Positions 34,159 through 45,905 of a DNA stretch of 64,000 bases are shown piece after piece. This DNA is from Lophius americanus (Eukaryota > Chordata > Actinopteri > Lophiiformes > Lophiidae), in the NCBI GenBank assembly GCA_037951165.1, contig JBBDHG010000024.1:8850501-8914500 (forward strand), read 5' to 3'. The position numbers were made by a program, and so were the translations under genes. The notes beneath the pieces were generated by a model that saw only the letters and a list, made by a program, of their open reading frames with translations, ran no database searches and was not told the DNA's origin. Numbering within the stretch: position 1 is the stretch's first letter; each line of letters begins with the position of its first letter.

Positions 34159-34699
34159 TGCTTTTCTTTAAAGTTTTTTGCTTTTCTTTAAACCTAGCCA
34201 GAGTTTAAATTCTGGCTAGGTTTTCATGATATAGGCTCATATAATGACGGTCAACCTATGATGAAACTGTTGCTTTCAGGTGCAATGATATAATGGGAGA
34301 ACTGGGTAGAGCTGTCCAGTCTTTTCACTTCGTGAGAACCGTGAGGGCAACCATTTAACTCGAGAAAGTTCTGGATGGATCTACTTGAAACGTTTCAAGT
34401 CCAGGGTTGGGGACAGACGACGAAATTATAGGAAAACAAGCAGGAAGTGCCGGATTTTCCAAAAACTTTTCCAAAATACAGGAGCTGCTTCTGAAAAGGA
34501 ATGTAACTTGTAGGGCGAAGGGAACCGTTGGAGGGAACGCTCAGCCTCGCCGGGTGTTTGCTGGCCTCGGAAGGCTTTCCATATATATCTGCCTGCTGAG
34601 GGGAGGCGCCCTCCCAACCTATTCCACGAGCATGAGTACAAAGAAATAAGTCATTAAATTCCTAACTGCATGTTGCTGATGTCGTCTATGGAAATATTT
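34159..34699. other. Intergenic, nothing recognised
   Basis: Contains a small inverted pair (cctagccagagtttaaa / tttaaattctggctagg, 34,193-34,222). No gene seen. Confidence 0.5.
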
Positions 34700-36900
34700 G
34701 TAATGTATATTCTAATTTTTCTGAATAAATTAGGCAGAGATGCATTTCCATGTAAATTTATTCAAGGCGAAAGGAAGAGGAGTGTGGGGGGTGCGCTCAG
34801 ATCTGCAAGATTATGCATAATTGTAGTATTGTAGCCCTCATTTTCTACATCTAGCCCCGTATTGCGCGGTCATTAAATTCTAAAATAATGGCAACCTCAC
34901 AGCTTCTCCGGCCTAATTGCCCCTTCCATACAACTGCCTTCTCAAGACAATATGATGAAGTGTGCAGCAATACCTGTTAATAAGACGGCATTTCTAACGG
35001 AGGAGGATGCAAACATGCACGCCAAAAGTGGAGTGACTTCACTCATTCACTGTCTTTCTGATTTCCTCACCTATTTCCTGTTTGATGTCCTTGACTGGAC
35101 ACATCGGGAGGAAACTGGGATTTGGGGCTTGTCTCCACTCATTCCAGCGTGTGCAGAAATCAAAGAGCTCATTAATAAAAAGACGCCTCTCTAATTCACT
35201 CAGCGGTCGGGGAAGGAAATTTTTTTAATGAAATGCATCACGTTACCAAATTGCACGGCCGCACGAGGAGAAGGGCGTACATTTCAAAGGAAGTGGGGGA
35301 AAAAAAAAAAACAAAAAATAAATAAAAATGCCCGCATTTCGAATGTAGTATCTCTCAATGGAGAGCGGATCGGAGAGAGAGAGCGCAGAGGAAGGAGAGA
35401 TCAATCTCTGCGATGATGTGTGAAAAGGGCAAGCTCCTTGCCCAGCATGTACTTTTCCTCATTACCTTTCATTTGGCAATCTTCCACTTGATACAAAATA
35501 AACAACTTGAATGCGGCGTTGAGGATATATTCGGCCATCTGTGTATTTCTAAGACACACATTTTTACGTCCGTGAAAGTTGCAGCGGCGTGATAGAAGGT
35601 TATTATAATGTGTCCAAAGTGTCCCCCCGGTGGACATTTCCTCCACGCTGAAAGGTGGTGGAGAGACCCGCGAGCCGAAGACTCCAGAGAGCTCTCCTCC
35701 TCATTGCCTCAACACCTCGGCTAACGCTGACGTTTAGCCATGCTTCATCTCCGCATCCTTTTAAAGCAGAAATTAATGACAAGCACAAAGCTGCTCATTT
35801 ATAATTGCTTCATTATACCGTTGTGTTCTCCTGACAATAATGGTGTTGCTGGTGTTTTTCTAATTATATGGCTTTCTTTTTTTTTTCTCCTTTTCGCTCG
35901 TTATCAAGGACTTCAGGTAATTGTGGAGGAAATAATGACTGCCTGCCTGCCTGCCTGCTCCGTCTCTCATGGACTGAACATCACAAACAGTCTCAGTGCA
36001 ACCCAGAGCCTTATCAAGGAGGCTGTTGGCGCCGACTCCATTTACACTGTTAGAGGTTCAAGCGTCTCTAATGAGCGACTCAAGTGTTTAATCGCTGAAT
36101 GGCGGACTCTCCTTCTCGTTTTTACGTTTGCCTTTTCCTTTAAGGTTCGAGGTTAGAAAACAAGTATTAAACACGCATCGGAACCTCGTAGAAATAAGCC
36201 TCCGATATGCTCTCAGAATGCGATAACATCGCTAATAATGCCGTCTGTGCGGTGCGATTCCACTCAGCTGTGGGGAGATTACTGATTTGCATTTAATACC
36301 TGCCGCGCTCCGCTGTTCCTTTTTTCATGCAACATTGCCGGATATGGATGATGACATTATAATAATTAAAGAACATTATGGACGGAGGACGCTTTGCTAT
36401 TTGCTACCGCGCGTAATGGCGGCCAACGCTGTTATTTCTATTTGAAGAGCGCATCCATGTGTGAAATAATAATACTCCCTCCAGGAATACCGTTGTCGTA
36501 TTTTATTCGGCGGTGTGAGAAGATAAAAGAGAGAAAAAAAGAAAATGATATATATATATATATAAATAAATAAAAAGGAACTCTCCATATCTGTCCTTCC
36601 TCCTTTTGTTTTTTAATTCTGCTGCTGCAGCATCATGCAGCTCCAACGCCGACTGAAAAGCTCAGAGGCGGACTTAATTAGTTGCTAAGAGAAAGCTGCC
36701 AGTGGTGGGGCGCTAAGAGAGCGGGGCAGATTTTAGTTTGCCGCTCTGAACTTTGCTAATTATCAGGTAGGATGTAATTTTCTCCCTTCCCCACAGACGC
36801 CCAGCAGAGAGCTGCGCCGACTGTAAGGAGGGAGGCGAGACCCAAGCCCAGGAAAATGGAATGAAATAAATCCTTTTGTCACTATTTCTTCCTCCAGATT
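34700..36900. other. Candidate conserved non-coding cluster
   Basis: About 2.2 kb of almost repeat-free sequence rich in TAATTA, CATTAA and ATTTGCAT-like cores, for example acttaattagttgctaag (36,672 onward), gctaattatcagg and tttgcatttaatacc. This texture is typical of enhancers near developmental genes. Also contains a (TA)n/(AAAT)n stretch near 36,550. No coding frame of note. Confidence 0.4.
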
Positions 36901-37119
36901 ACTAAAAGTCAGAGCCGTTCCAAACCTTTAGGAGGCCTTGAGAAGAAAAGGATTTGGCGACAGGCTACTGCCAATACTGTTGGCTATCAATCAGGCTTGA
37001 CCCTTCAGACGCTGTAAATCAAACAAACCCATTATCCAATGCATCAGTTGTGTCTGTGGGTTTTACCTTCGTACGGGTTTGAGTCTCAGAGTAGTTCCCT
37101 GGGACCAGCAGACAACGAC

Positions 37120-37330
37120 CATTCATTCCTTTTCTGTTACGGCCTATCCTATGCAGAATCATAGGGACTGGAGTCTATTCCAGCTGTCGATTGGTGAGAG
37201 GCAGGGCACACCCAGGACAAGTTTCAGTTTATCACAAGGTCAGTACATACAGACAAAGAATCATTCATGCTCACATTCACACCTACAGAGTCACCAGTTC
37301 ACCAATACGACATCTTTTTGGCTGCAGTTG
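37120..37330 (+). mobile_element. L2-like LINE 3' fragment
   Basis: The words cctatcctatgcagaatcat, gtctattccagctgtcgatt and ggtgagaggcagggcacacc follow the order of the fish L2-type 3' region. The same words occur at 56,400-56,640. The fragment is non-coding. Confidence 0.6.
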
Positions 37331-37539
37331 TGGAGATGCTCTGACCCAGTCGTCAAGTCCTCACCAAGTCGCTCACAAATCGTTATGTTTGCTCCTTTTT
37401 CCTTCTTCCACCGTATCGACTTCAGGACAACTCATCCCACCCCTGACATGTGCCATTGTAGCTGAAGGGATACGACACCTTCTGTCTCATTTAGTTCAAC
37501 TGTGTCTTAATAATTAGAAGCTACATTTTAGTCCATTTC

Positions 37540-38170
37540 CCATCCATCAATCATTCTATCATCCAACCATCCATCCCTTTATCTATGATCCAACCACCCA
37601 TCCATCTTCTATCCACCTATCCATCCAACCATACATCCATCTATCTATCCATCCAACCACCCATCCATCTATCCATCCATCCTTCTATCCACCTATCCAT
37701 CCATCTATCCATCTATGTATCCACCCATCAATCATTCTATCCATCCAACCCCATCCATCCATCCTTCTATCCACCTATCCATCTATCCATCCATCCATCT
37801 ATCCATCCATCCATCCATCATTCTATCCATCCATCCATCCATCCATCTATGTATCCTCCCATCAATCATTCTATCCATCCAACCATCTATCCATCCCTCT
37901 ATCTATCCATCTAACCACCCATCCATCCATCCATCCATCTATACATCCACCCATCAATCATTCTATCCATCCAACCATCTATCCATCCCTCTATCTATCC
38001 ATCTAACCACCCATCCATCCATCCATCCATCTATACATCCACCCATCAATCATTCCATCCATCCAACCATCCATCCCTCCATCTTTCCATACACCAATCC
38101 ATCCATCCATCCATCCATCCATCCATCCATCCATCCATCCATCGACCCAGCCATCCATCCATCCATTCAG
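37540..38170. repeat. (ATCC)n array with a 92-bp higher-order unit
   Basis: A tetranucleotide array; an atcaatcattctatccatcc landmark recurs at 37,861, 37,953 and 38,045, showing a 92-bp duplication. His/Pro/Ser/Ile-rich frames over it are not genes. Confidence 0.95.
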
Positions 38171-38385
38171 GTTTTTCAGACCTCTCTTCTCAGTAACCGT
38201 TCCCGGGACACACTGAGGCGTTCCATGGCAGGATGTGAGATACAGTATAGTCCCTGCAGTGAGTTCTGGATCCACCCTGGGGCCTCCTCCCGGTTCAATG
38301 TACCCAGAAAACCTCTAAAGGGAGGCACATTGGAGGTTATCAGGTGCTGAATCTGCTGAATGGGTTGAAAAGTGAATGAATGGTA
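38171..38385. mobile_element. Fragment of a non-LTR retrotransposon
   Basis: The string gttctggatccaccctgggg … cctcctcccggttcaatgta … cctctaaagggaggcaca resembles the reverse-transcriptase 3' region of a common fish LINE (L2/Rex1 type). No intact frame remains. Confidence 0.5.
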
Positions 38386-38676
38386 TCTAACAGTAGTGAT
38401 CATGGACAGGTGGGAGCAGGAAGAATCAGGCTGGGGCGGGCGAGATCAGGGCATACATCATTTATATCCTGCGATGTGTGAGCAGTGACAGGGACTGTGT
38501 TGAGCAGGTTCCCATCCCACATGCATCACATTATGATTCTGAAGTGCCTCAGACGAAAGAGGAGGTAGAATTGCCGGTGACCTGAGTGAGCTAAAATGAC
38601 ATAGATTCAGACAAATAGAGCACTGAGCTTAGGCGGGAAAACAAGATGGATGTCTAGCGGCAGCACATCTGCACGG
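38386..38676. other. Intergenic, nothing recognised
   Basis: Unique sequence, no supported feature. Confidence 0.5.
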
Positions 38677-38712
38677 CCTCCCCCTTCCCCCCCCCCCCTC
38701 TCTCCCTATCCC

Positions 38713-38746
<34 letters not shown>
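38677..38746. repeat. Polypyrimidine tract ending in (CT)n
   Basis: About 70 bases of C/T with only two A interruptions, ending in a CT run. Such tracts can form triplex DNA. Confidence 0.9.
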
Positions 38747-38750
<4 letters not shown>

Positions 38751-40706
38751 TGTGTGTATGCGCGGGTTTTGCCGAGCTCAAACTTTTTGACACTCTCCCC
38801 AGACTTAACAGCCTCGCATAGGCGCACCTTAAAACTCTGGATATTACGCAACTTCTTGACTCACAAACACGCGTTTAATGTCGAAGGAGACTCTTTAAGG
38901 AGGAACTTTGACTGCGCCAAACGCCGCACTATATTTAAGGGGCTATTCAGAGAGATTTCTAAAATGTCAGCGAGAAGTTTTTCAGAGCGGCTTTTACAAG
39001 CTTTCCAGTTTAAGTCTTGGCAGACTCTTGTGTGCATCACCATGGTTGCGGCGTCTCATATGCACGCCCCAGTGCATTGAAAAAAGAGAGCACTTCTTTC
39101 TCACTTGCTTTAATTGTCCCTCAGAGACCTGTGGAATTGGAATCTAAGTGGAATACCAGCCTCTTTCTCCAGCCTCAGCCTCCCGGCACCACCGACCCCT
39201 CTTTCCCTTCCCCTCTCTGGGCATTCCGAGCCCCTTGATTCCGTCCTGTCTTTTATTTCATCACAGGCATCTCCTCAGCCCGCTCCTTGCCGTTGTGCCT
39301 CGGCGCCACAGCGTTCAGCTTTATTAACCCCCCTAAGCAAGAAGCACCTAAGGGAGGTCAGACACTGGTCGTTAAAAATCTATTGTGACTTGTCTGAAAA
39401 ATGAATAAATGAGCACATTATTTCCCCGCGTTCTGCAGCCCCAGCGCGCTGTTTGTCTAATCAAGTGCGGGAGCGGGCAAAGTCAACCAGGGTTGACATG
39501 CACATTTTATTTAAGTTTTTGTCTGTCAGAGGAGTTTAAACGGGTAATGAACAAGGGAGTGGTGATTTGAAATATAATCCCATTACACTGATGAAATTAC
39601 AAAGACGGCGCGAGTTCACAAATCAGGCTCATTGTTTTCCATCATGAGCGACGCCCCTGTTGAGGTTGTGGCGCGAGGAGGAAGGGCAGAGCGTGAATGA
39701 ATAGTGACAGCGCTGTGAGGGGATTGGGAGTGCGGCGCGGCGCGGCCTCCTGCACCTCCCCGTAATGGGAGACGCTAAAGGGCTTTTGTTCTTGCCTCTG
39801 CTGCGGCTCAGGAAGTATCTCCCCAACTCAGAATCACCCTCAGACGGAGAGGAAGAGGTTGATGGAGCCTTTTTTTTTTCTCTCGCAGAAGCCATGCTGA
39901 TAAATGAAGTCAAATGGGAGAAAAAAAATGGATTTACAGACTAGTTTCTCTGATTATGAATACGGCGTACTGTACTCCCATGGAGGATTTGTTTAAATTC
40001 TACTTGAGGATGGACAACATCTGCAAATCATGTGGTGATTGAACTGTTCTCCTTTCGAGTCAAGCCCGTGAGATTTTTGTCTTAAGGATTAATATAGCCG
40101 TGTGAGCAGAAGCTGCAGAAGTCATTTGATGTCTGCCTTTGATAAGGAGGGCGCTAACAGTCAGACCCGTGGCTTAGAAAAAGTTACATCTAACTCTGGG
40201 AAGAAAAAAAAAAAGAAGGGAAACTTCTGGTTCGGTTTCCTGCGGCTTTAATTGGTAGCCTCACATGCCCCTTAAACAACATCATCTGCAGCTAATAAGA
40301 CTTAAAAAGTACATCTGGCTCCAAAATGCTTACCATTTTTAACACTAATGAACTGAGGCGTGCAGTAGAGGTTGCCAAACTGCAGGGAGACATACAGTAT
40401 ATTCTGCAGAATTCCCCTGCTGCACAGGAGCTCATAAAACACATCTGAAGACAGGAACTTGTATCTGGTTATTCGTGTTTAATTGGAGGCGCTGAGTGAT
40501 GCAAACTAGGTTTTAATGTCCTCCCCTGCTGCCTGACTACAAGTAGCATCGGCGTTGCCACCCCTCCTTTTCCATCTGTCCTCACGGAACTGACCAAACA
40601 TTATGCTAACAACGCCCTGAAGACAAACGCCCTCCTAAATTGTGGCAAAGGCATCTAAATGCTACCGATTCGTTTTTGTTTCCTGGCATGTAAGGAAGTA
40701 TAGATG
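38747..40706. other. Candidate conserved non-coding cluster
   Basis: Unique sequence without repeats apart from short A and T runs. Segments near 39,400-39,640 and 40,080-40,480 look most constrained (for example tttgataaggagggcgctaa and tttaattggaggcgctgagt). No coding frame was accepted. Confidence 0.35.
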
Positions 40707-41270
40707 TTAAAGGAGCAGTTCAGCCGAAAATGAAAAATTCAGTCACTCATTTTCAAGTCGGCCACAAGATCGTCATCGACCACAGATCCTTCTTGTTGAC
40801 CCAATAACTCAAAAATAATGTCATGGATCATTTTCAAATTTCTATAGACCAGAGATACAGGAAGAACTGGATTGATTTTTGGAAAGATCAGTTGCATATT
40901 CCAGCCACTAGAGGTTACTTTATACCCCAAATCACAGATTTCGGGACAAACTTTCTTAACCATTTAGTCCAAATGTGTTGCGTTTGAATACTATTTTACT
41001 CTAATAGTTTATACTTCACTCAGTGGGTGAGCTCCTGTTTAAAAAAACACACTTTTTCAGACCCGATCTCCTAACCGTTGGTCCGATTTAGTCTAAACTT
41101 ACCTCACAAGAACTGCCTAAAGGAGATCTAACTTTTATTTATCATTTTCACTGTATTTGTTCATACTTCACTCGATACGGGGCTTTTAAAAAATGTTTTA
41201 ATACACTTTATTTGACCATAACTTCCAACCATAAGTCCAATTATTGACACAAGGAAATCTGTCTTATTTT
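40707..41270 (+). mobile_element. Unclassified dispersed element, copy A (with MITE-type left end)
   Basis: It starts with ttaa (40,707) plus aggagcagttcagccgaaaa, the same terminus as the element at 21,776-22,463. Its interior includes gaagaactggattgattttt (40,861) and gttgcatattccagccacta, which recur at 45,678 (+) and 56,171-56,225 (-). The right end could not be found. Confidence 0.5.
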
Positions 41271-41344
41271 ATTTTTGGCATCAGAACATCTCACCCGATT
41301 TCTTCAGAAAATTCTCAATAACCCATTTGACTTGAATAATGGAA

Positions 41345-41480
41345 CTTCTGAAGCTCAGGAGGAACGGCAGTTATTCACCAATCAGAAGGTTGGTGGTTCA
41401 ATCCCAGGACTGCCCCGGAAGTCTATATGTCAAAGGGTCCATAAGCAAGACTCTGAAACCCTGTTCGCTCCACGGGTTCT
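41345..41480 (+). repeat. tRNA-derived SINE-like copy
   Basis: A box-like aagctcaggagg (41,351-41,362) and B box-like ggttcaatcc (41,395-41,404) are correctly spaced for an internal Pol III promoter. They are followed by a tgtcaaagggtccataagca region typical of a teleost SINE. It is not a functional tRNA gene. Confidence 0.6.
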
Positions 41481-42061
41481 TCACACAGGTTGTTTATAAT
41501 CGCATGTAATCAATAATGGATTATATAAACACATTAACAGATTTGCAGTCATTTCTCAATCAACTAAAGAAAATGAGTCTTGACTTAGATTGTAACAAAC
41601 AACCAAAAAAACAAACAATGACATCATTCCTTTTGTAGGGCGTAATCCTGGTCTCTAGAAGAAACGTATTTCAGGTTAATTTGAAAAGATATTATTTATA
41701 CTGGATTCAAGCTGAATCCTCCACGGCAGAGAGTGGATTACTGATGTTATGGGATGTTAGACTGAAGAGAAGAGTGGGAAATAACATTTATAAGTTTTTA
41801 CATCTCTTTATTTAACCTTTATTGTACCAGGTTAGTCTTATTCAGATTAAAATCTCTTTTACAAGAGCCAAAATGGCAGTTTCAGACACAACATGAGAAC
41901 AACAGACAGTCACAGGGGAAAGTCCAAACACGACAAAGAGCAGGAGAATACAAAACTCAGAACCATTTAAAGAATGTACAATTATCAGGTAAAGCAGACA
42001 TTTCACACAAGGTGAACGTATAATGTGTGACATTTTTAGACACATTCGATCTCAGGCTGCT
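41481..42061. other. Intergenic, nothing recognised
   Basis: Unique AT-rich sequence. Confidence 0.5.
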
Positions 42062-42830
42062 TTCAGGTCATTTGATTCACATAGAGATTCACATAAAGGA
42101 TAAAGGAATTTACATAGAGGTTCATATAGAGGATGAAGGAGTTTACATAGAGGTTCATAAAGAGGATGTTGGGGTTCACATAGAGGTTCACATAGAGGAT
42201 GTTGGGGTTCACATAGGGGTTCACATAGAGGTTCACATAGAAGAAAAAGGAGTTTAAATCTAAATTCATATAGAGGATAAAAGAGTTTACATAGACGTTC
42301 ATATAGAGGATGTTGGGGTTCACATAGAGATTCACATAGAAGAAAAAGGAGTTTACATCTAAATTCATATAGAGGATAAAAGAGTTTACATAGACGTTCA
42401 TATAGAGGATGTTGGGGTTCACATAGAGGATATCAGATAGAGGTGCACATATAGATTCATATAGAGGATGATAGGGTTCACATAGAGGTTCACATAGAGG
42501 ATGTTACTGATCACATATAGATTCATACGGATGATGTAGGGGTTCACATAGAGATTCACATAGAGGATGTTACTGATCACATAAAGGTTCAGATAGAGAT
42601 TGTAGGGGTTCACATAGAGGTTCATGTAGAGGATGTTGGGGTTCACATAGAGGATATTGGGGTTCAAATAGAGGTGCACATAGAGATTCACATAGAGGAT
42701 GTTATAGTTCACATATAGATTCATATAGAGGATCATGTAAAGGATGTTACTGACCACATAAAGGTTCAGATAGAGATTGTAGGGGTTCACATAGATGTTC
42801 ATGTAGAGGATGCTGCGGGTTTTCTTCTCA
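42062..42830. repeat. Minisatellite of ttcacatagagg-type units
   Basis: More than 30 imperfect copies of a 12-bp word ttcacatagagg alternating with gatgttgggg, gataaaagagtt and gaagaaaaagga. The units are multiples of three, so both strands stay open (119- and 144-codon minus-strand frames with a YVNxYVN pattern). No start context or homology supports a protein. Confidence 0.9.
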
Positions 42831-43379
42831 GGAAGGTTTCTGTGTTCTTGCACACAGTTTCTAATAAAAGTTTGAAATGGTTCCTCATATTCTTGTTTGC
42901 TGTGAACTTTCAGAAAGGTTTCTTACCCAGGATCTTCCACTGACTTTCTAACATCCCAAACATTTTCATATTTGGGTGATGTAACTGATTGTTGACACTC
43001 ATCACATCAAACCTTGGTGCGCAGCTGAAACAAACTGGATGTCATCTGAGTGATGCATTAAATCTCGCCCCGACTGAATTGACGATTAAACATCACTCAA
43101 AACAGAACGACAGGAAGTTTAAAATAAACAGTTGGACAGTAGGGGGCTATTTGCTATTAATGCTCTTTTACTGTTAGAAGTGGGCTCAGGTGAGCTGGGT
43201 CCAGCGTCTGTGTATTTTCTGCTAAACGTTTGATACAGCGTTCTGTTTTGCGGCGTTACGAGGCTTTGATTCTCTCCATGTACGCTATAATAGCTCATCC
43301 TGTAAACATGAGAACAGATTGAATAAAGAATACTTTGCTTTCCCCTGGCCCTTGAAAACAGTTCTGTCATGTGCTGTCC
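42831..43379. other. Intergenic, nothing recognised
   Basis: Unique sequence with no supported feature. Confidence 0.5.
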
Positions 43380-45120
43380 ATGCTCATCTCAGCTCTGGGC
43401 TGGCTCTGGCGCCTTTATTCAATGTGACAGAGGAGAGCTAGGGACTCTTTCTCCTGGCACCCTGGTACGCGGCACGCTGACACTCTCCTCTGAAGTGCCA
43501 CATTAATTCTAATAAAGCACTGCCTTACCAGGGCCCGCGAAGACCGGGGCTGTAGGGGGGGGGGCAGGCGCTCGTATAAATACCAGGCTTAATGAAGGGA
43601 GGCAGTGGTGGCGCAGGTGGTGTGGCAGTGCAGGTGGCACCTCTCGCCCTCGGGCTCCTGGTTGAGTCCGCTGCCACTCCGGGGGGCACAGCAGCCGAGA
43701 TTGCATTTTAATTACCCGGTACACATTGTCCTCCTGATGGGTCACCGCCTTGGTGGAGGCTGCAGACGTGACTTCTTTCGGGGCCGCCTCCAACTCCACC
43801 TGCATGTTTACAATGAGATGCTACCTTAAACCTTGTAACTTCAAGCCGAACCCGCATCTTATATTTCATGCTTGGCCTGTCACCGCTCACGATGACTAAT
43901 TCTGTCTAGAAGAGAGAGCAGCGTCCTCCCTGAATTATGTGCACCTCCCTCCCTGTGGGGAGGAATCCATCCAGCCCAAGTCAACGTAACCCTCCCCTGG
44001 AGGAGCTCCATCCACAGGGAGGTCCACACCTGTTTCCTCCCCTCCTCCCTCCTCCGTCTGGAAAAATCATCTCTCTCTGTCTTCCTGTTGTAACTCCAAA
44101 CTCTTGACATTTAAAATGCTCCTTTAGCTGTGTGAGAGGCGCACCTGGGTGAGACCGTCCTCACGGCACCGCTCCTTCTGTGTGAGGAGACACTGTAGCA
44201 GTAGGTGATGAGGGGGGCTCGGATTGGGGCCGAGAGCAAGGGTTGTATGTCCAGCGTATGGGAGGACACCGCTCACCCCCCCCCCCCGCTCTCTCTCGCT
44301 CTCTGGGAAGGCTTCTGTCAGCACACAGCAGCACAGATGTTGTTGCATTGTCTGGAGCAGCGAAGCCCGGATCAGCCCAACTGGGAGCTTCTTCTCATTA
44401 GCTATTGTCTGCGTGGGTCTGACGAGGCCTTTGATGAATGCAGCAGTTAGCCGATGATCAGACGGCAGACAGGGAGAACCGAAATCAAGCCATCCGTCCA
44501 TGTGAAGGAAACGAATGAGGAGATAATGTTCAACATGCGCAAATTTCATCTGTTTCAAATCCTTGCACATAATCAAACCGTCGCTGAGGTGGATTCTCCT
44601 CCCGATGGTACCGTTTCGTCTTTTCATGCACTCAGCAAACGCACTTTATCATCTAAAGCTCCGTGTTTCCCATGAAGAGCACGGGCTCTAATCTCCAGAA
44701 AATAAAAAGGGCAGCGTGTCTGCCACTTGGAGAGGCTGATTCCCTCTTTGCCTGCTCACCCAGAGAAAGGCCGTGCTATTGTTTATTTATTTCATCCTCC
44801 CTTCTTCTCTCTTCTCTCTTCTTGCACCCCACATCCGCCACCCAGCCAGCCGGGCTGTAAACACATTGTGGCGCCTGAGGGCAGCAGGGTGGACAACCTG
44901 CGCTGTGTTCACATGGCTGAACAGGGAGCGAGTGAGGAAGACTGGCACGCCGAACCCAAACAGGTGTATGATTCAGAGGCGCGAGCTGTGAAGGGTGAAT
45001 TTTTATTATACAAGTCAACGTTGCTTTTGGAGCAAACAACAGCTTGGAGTTGTCCCAGGAAGCTTTTACATGCCTTGTGACTTTTTCTCCCCTTAAGCCA
45101 AAATGCATTTCTTGTGTTTC
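43380..45120. other. Candidate conserved non-coding cluster
   Basis: Unique, moderately GC-rich sequence with a C run at about 44,276-44,287. No spliced frame was accepted. A tRNA-like segment at 43,601-43,680 is listed separately. Confidence 0.3.
43601..43680 (+). repeat. Diverged tRNA-like (SINE head) segment
   Basis: tggcgcaggtgg (43,609-43,620) resembles an A box with one mismatch and ggttgagtcc (43,660-43,669) a B box with one base missing. The words resemble the tRNA-like head of a widespread fish repeat. A functional tRNA is unlikely because arms cannot be folded cleanly. Confidence 0.4.
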
Positions 45121-45312
45121 ACCACGAGACTATCGTACTTCACTCGATTAAAATATAATGATATGCTGCCGAGTCTGTTCGTGACGCCAGTGTCTGCTGT
45201 GTGGATCCCCTGCATGAGTTATCGGCTTGTGTTGGTGGTCCGCTTCATTTCACAATTTAGTCACAGTTCCATTTAATGTACTCTCGAAAAGTCGGCGTTA
45301 TTGTGGAATTGC

Positions 45313-45600
45313 CACCGCTGCATCCGCCGCTGCATCCGCCCCTGCATCCGCCCCTGCATCCGCCCCTGCATCCGCCGCCGCATCCGCCGCCGCATCCGCC
45401 GCCGCATCCGCCGCCGCATCCGCCCCTGCATCCGCCCCTGCATCCGCCCCTGCATCCGCCGCCGCATCCGCCGCCGCATCCGCCGCCGCATCCGCCCCTG
45501 CATCCGCCCCTGCATCCGCCACCGCATCCGCCGCCGCATCTGCCGCCGCATCCGCCGCCGCATCCGCCGCCGCATCCGCCGCTGCATCCGCTGCAGATCC
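45313..45600. repeat. CpG-rich 12-bp minisatellite
   Basis: About 24 units of gcatccgccgcc or gcatccgcccct. It is open in several frames on both strands (Ala-Ser-Ala-Ala, His-Pro-Pro-Pro and Ile-Arg-Arg-Arg patterns). Base composition is far more GC- and CpG-rich than its surroundings. Confidence 0.95.
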
Positions 45601-45667
45601 TTTCTGTTAAAGCGATAACACAAAAACTGTTTCGTGCATCATTTACAAATTTTACACCCACACAGAC

Positions 45668-45905
45668 TTAGTACGAGGAAGAACTGGATTGATTTTGGGA
45701 AAGGTCAGTTGTATATTTCTGACACTAGGTTTCATTTACTTCAAATTTTGTGCAGCATGAAACGCCTTGAGGGGATTTATTTTGTATGTTGTGTCATATT
45801 AGACTCCAACAGTTCATATTTTACACACTGGGTGGAGTTTTTGATGAAAAACATTGTTTTTGGGACACAAGCGGCTGTCGGGTAAGACAGAGGAGGGCTG
45901 GTTCA
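45668..45905 (+). mobile_element. Unclassified dispersed element, copy B
   Basis: Begins gaagaactggattgattttg (45,678) and continues aaaggtcagttgtatatttc, matching copy A and the reverse of copy C. It has a shared later word gttcatattttacacactgg also close to copy A (tttatacttcactcagtggg). Confidence 0.55.

Noticed and set aside
37585..38350. 109- and 211-codon HPSI-repeat frames
   Set aside because: Produced by the ATCC array; the tail runs into a LINE fragment.
41345..41480. A tRNA gene
   Set aside because: Only promoter boxes are recognisable; the acceptor and anticodon arms do not fold, and a SINE tail follows.
45227..45671. Several overlapping 70-135-codon frames (Ala-Ser, His-Pro and Arg-Cys patterns)
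   Set aside because: All come from a 12-bp repeat that is open in several frames on both strands.
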